Positions 5,391 to 6,290 of a DNA stretch of 6,290 bases are shown piece after piece. The stretch spans positions 1 to 6,290 of the forward strand of contig CACZQX010000230.1 of NCBI GenBank assembly GCA_902783445.1. The letters are read 5' to 3'. The translations under genes were made by a program, and so were the position numbers. Numbering within the stretch: position 1 is the first letter of the stretch; every line of letters begins with the position of its first letter. The notes under the pieces are model-generated. The model had not been told where the DNA came from, searched no databases, and was given only the letters and a program-made list of their open reading frames with translations. The DNA comes from an uncultured Lachnospiraceae bacterium (GTDB lineage: Bacteria; Bacillota; Clostridia; Lachnospirales; Lachnospiraceae).

Positions 5391-6290
5391 ATGGGGAAGA
5401 AAACTAAAATTTCCAGAACATTCTTAAGATGGCTTGTTGTCTGTATTGTTGTTGCATTTATTGCAATGACTCTTATTTTGTGGCTTCTTCAGACAAAATT
5501 GTCCGAAGAAAATGCAAGGCAAATGCTGCAAATTAACTTGGAAGACGTAGAAAATGCCATTAATGACGAATCTGATGCACATCTTCTTGAAATCGCAAAA
5601 TTCCTGGCCTTTGATGTGGAAACGATAGGTATTGACAATCTTGATGCCGAGGCTTTCAACAAACTTATGAAATCCTACAATGTGGCTGAAATCAGCTATA
5701 TCAACAAAGAGGGTATTATTACTCATTCTTCAAATCCGGATTTTGTGGGCTTTGATATGGCTTCGGGAGAGCAATCTGCCGAGTTTTTGACGATTCTTTC
5801 GGGGGGCACTTGCTATGTTCAAAAATATCAGCCAATCACATATGATGCAAGCATATACAGAAAATACGCAGGATATATTATAAACACCGGCGGATTTGTT
5901 CAGGTGGGATATGATGCTGCGCAATTCAGAAACGAAATAGTAAATCAACTAAAAAATGTGATCCAAAACAGGCATGTGGGCGAAAACGGATATATTTTGG
6001 TTTGCGACGAAAACGGCAAACTTCTTTGCAACAGCAAAAACAACTACTCATCCACAAGTACCTTGGGCTTTAACAAGGCGGATTATTTTAAAGAAGAATA
6101 TCAAACATTCAATGTAAAGATAGAAGACAAAGACTTTATCGGCATGTACGGCGAGGCGGAAGGCTGCTTCATCGTAACTCTTATGCCGAGGGACGAAATA
6201 GTTCTTACAAGAAATATTTCCCTTACCATGACCGTTGCCATGGAACTTATGGTTGTGGTTATTCTGATTTTCTTAATTTACATGCTGATA
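5391..6290 (+). CDS. Membrane sensor with extracellular Cache-like domain, partial; probable SpoIIE/RsbU-type phosphatase
   Basis: The frame is open from ATG 5391 to the window edge (300 codons, no stop), so the gene is cut off. An in-frame TAA lies directly before this ATG, so the start cannot be further upstream; a weak GGTGA site (5379-5383) precedes it. A basic N terminus (GKKTK, then R9 and R13) leads into a membrane helix (about 12-33). An extracellular domain of about 240 residues follows, and a second helix begins near 277. The extracellular part has Cache-like marks: EISYINKEGIITHS, GGFVQVGYD, and GENGYILVCDENGK (197-210). That size fits a double Cache module binding a small ligand. 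Output beyond the edge is unseen. Next to a STAS gene, a PP2C (SpoIIE-type) phosphatase, perhaps after a HAMP domain, is most likely; a histidine kinase, diguanylate cyclase or chemoreceptor is possible. Confidence 0.85.
   Translation, partial: MGKKTKISRTFLRWLVVCIVVAFIAMTLILWLLQTKLSEENARQMLQINLEDVENAINDESDAHLLEIAKFLAFDVETIGIDNLDAEAFNKLMKSYNVAEISYINKEGIITHSSNPDFVGFDMASGEQSAEFLTILSGGTCYVQKYQPITYDASIYRKYAGYIINTGGFVQVGYDAAQFRNEIVNQLKNVIQNRHVGENGYILVCDENGKLLCNSKNNYSSTSTLGFNKADYFKEEYQTFNVKIEDKDFIGMYGEAEGCFIVTLMPRDEIVLTRNISLTMTVAMELMVVVILIFLIYMLI

Noticed and set aside
5384..5407. Alternative start ATG at 5384 near the sensor gene
   Set aside because: It is out of frame with the sensor and reaches a stop after seven codons, so it is not a credible gene start.
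5424..5948. Two minus-strand open frames opposite the sensor gene
   Set aside because: The plus strand is open for 300 codons with coherent membrane helices and Cache-like motifs, whereas the minus-strand products match nothing.

Overview
The window comes from a low-GC, Gram-positive-type bacterium, most likely an anaerobic member of the Clostridia (Lachnospiraceae/Oscillospiraceae-like). The clues are AT-rich intergenic DNA, strong AGGAGG-type ribosome binding sites, sigma-A-like promoters, a Gly/Ser-rich linker after a lipobox cysteine, and a STAS/Cache-sensor gene pair of a kind common in that class. The species cannot be named from this sequence.

Bases 1-4940 hold a complete ABC importer of the branched-chain/hydrophobic amino acid (HAAT, Liv) family. 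The order is a lipoprotein substrate-binding protein (127-1407), a LivG-like ATPase (1535-2263), a LivF-like ATPase (2256-2972), a LivH-like permease (2984-3835) and a LivM-like permease (3853-4869). A near-consensus promoter (14-42) precedes the first gene. A strong hairpin (1444-1481) between the binding protein and the ATPases probably lets the binding protein be made in excess over the membrane complex. Two hairpins (4875-4939) close the operon. The lipoprotein captures a solute outside the membrane, LivH/LivM form the channel, and LivG/LivF power it. The family is clear but the substrate is not: the binding protein and LivG both look like a divergent branch, and the order (ATPases before permeases) differs from E. 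coli livKHMGF.

Bases 4941-6290 hold a second, separately promoted unit. A strong extended -10 promoter (4952-4979) drives a 98-residue STAS protein (5034-5330) of the anti-sigma-factor-antagonist type. A hairpin with a T tract follows (5337-5374). Then comes the first 300 codons of a membrane sensor (5391 to the window end) with two transmembrane segments flanking a Cache-like extracellular domain. Its cytoplasmic output lies beyond the window. From the STAS neighbour, a SpoIIE/RsbU-type PP2C phosphatase is the most likely output, giving a partner-switching pathway. No anti-sigma kinase or sigma factor is visible here.

I see no mobile element, CRISPR array, tRNA or rRNA. Nothing here is clearly a new system. 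The points most worth a second look are the asymmetric ATPase pair with defects predicted to fall in the same composite ATP site, the unassigned substrate, and the three hairpins that appear to set expression within and between units.
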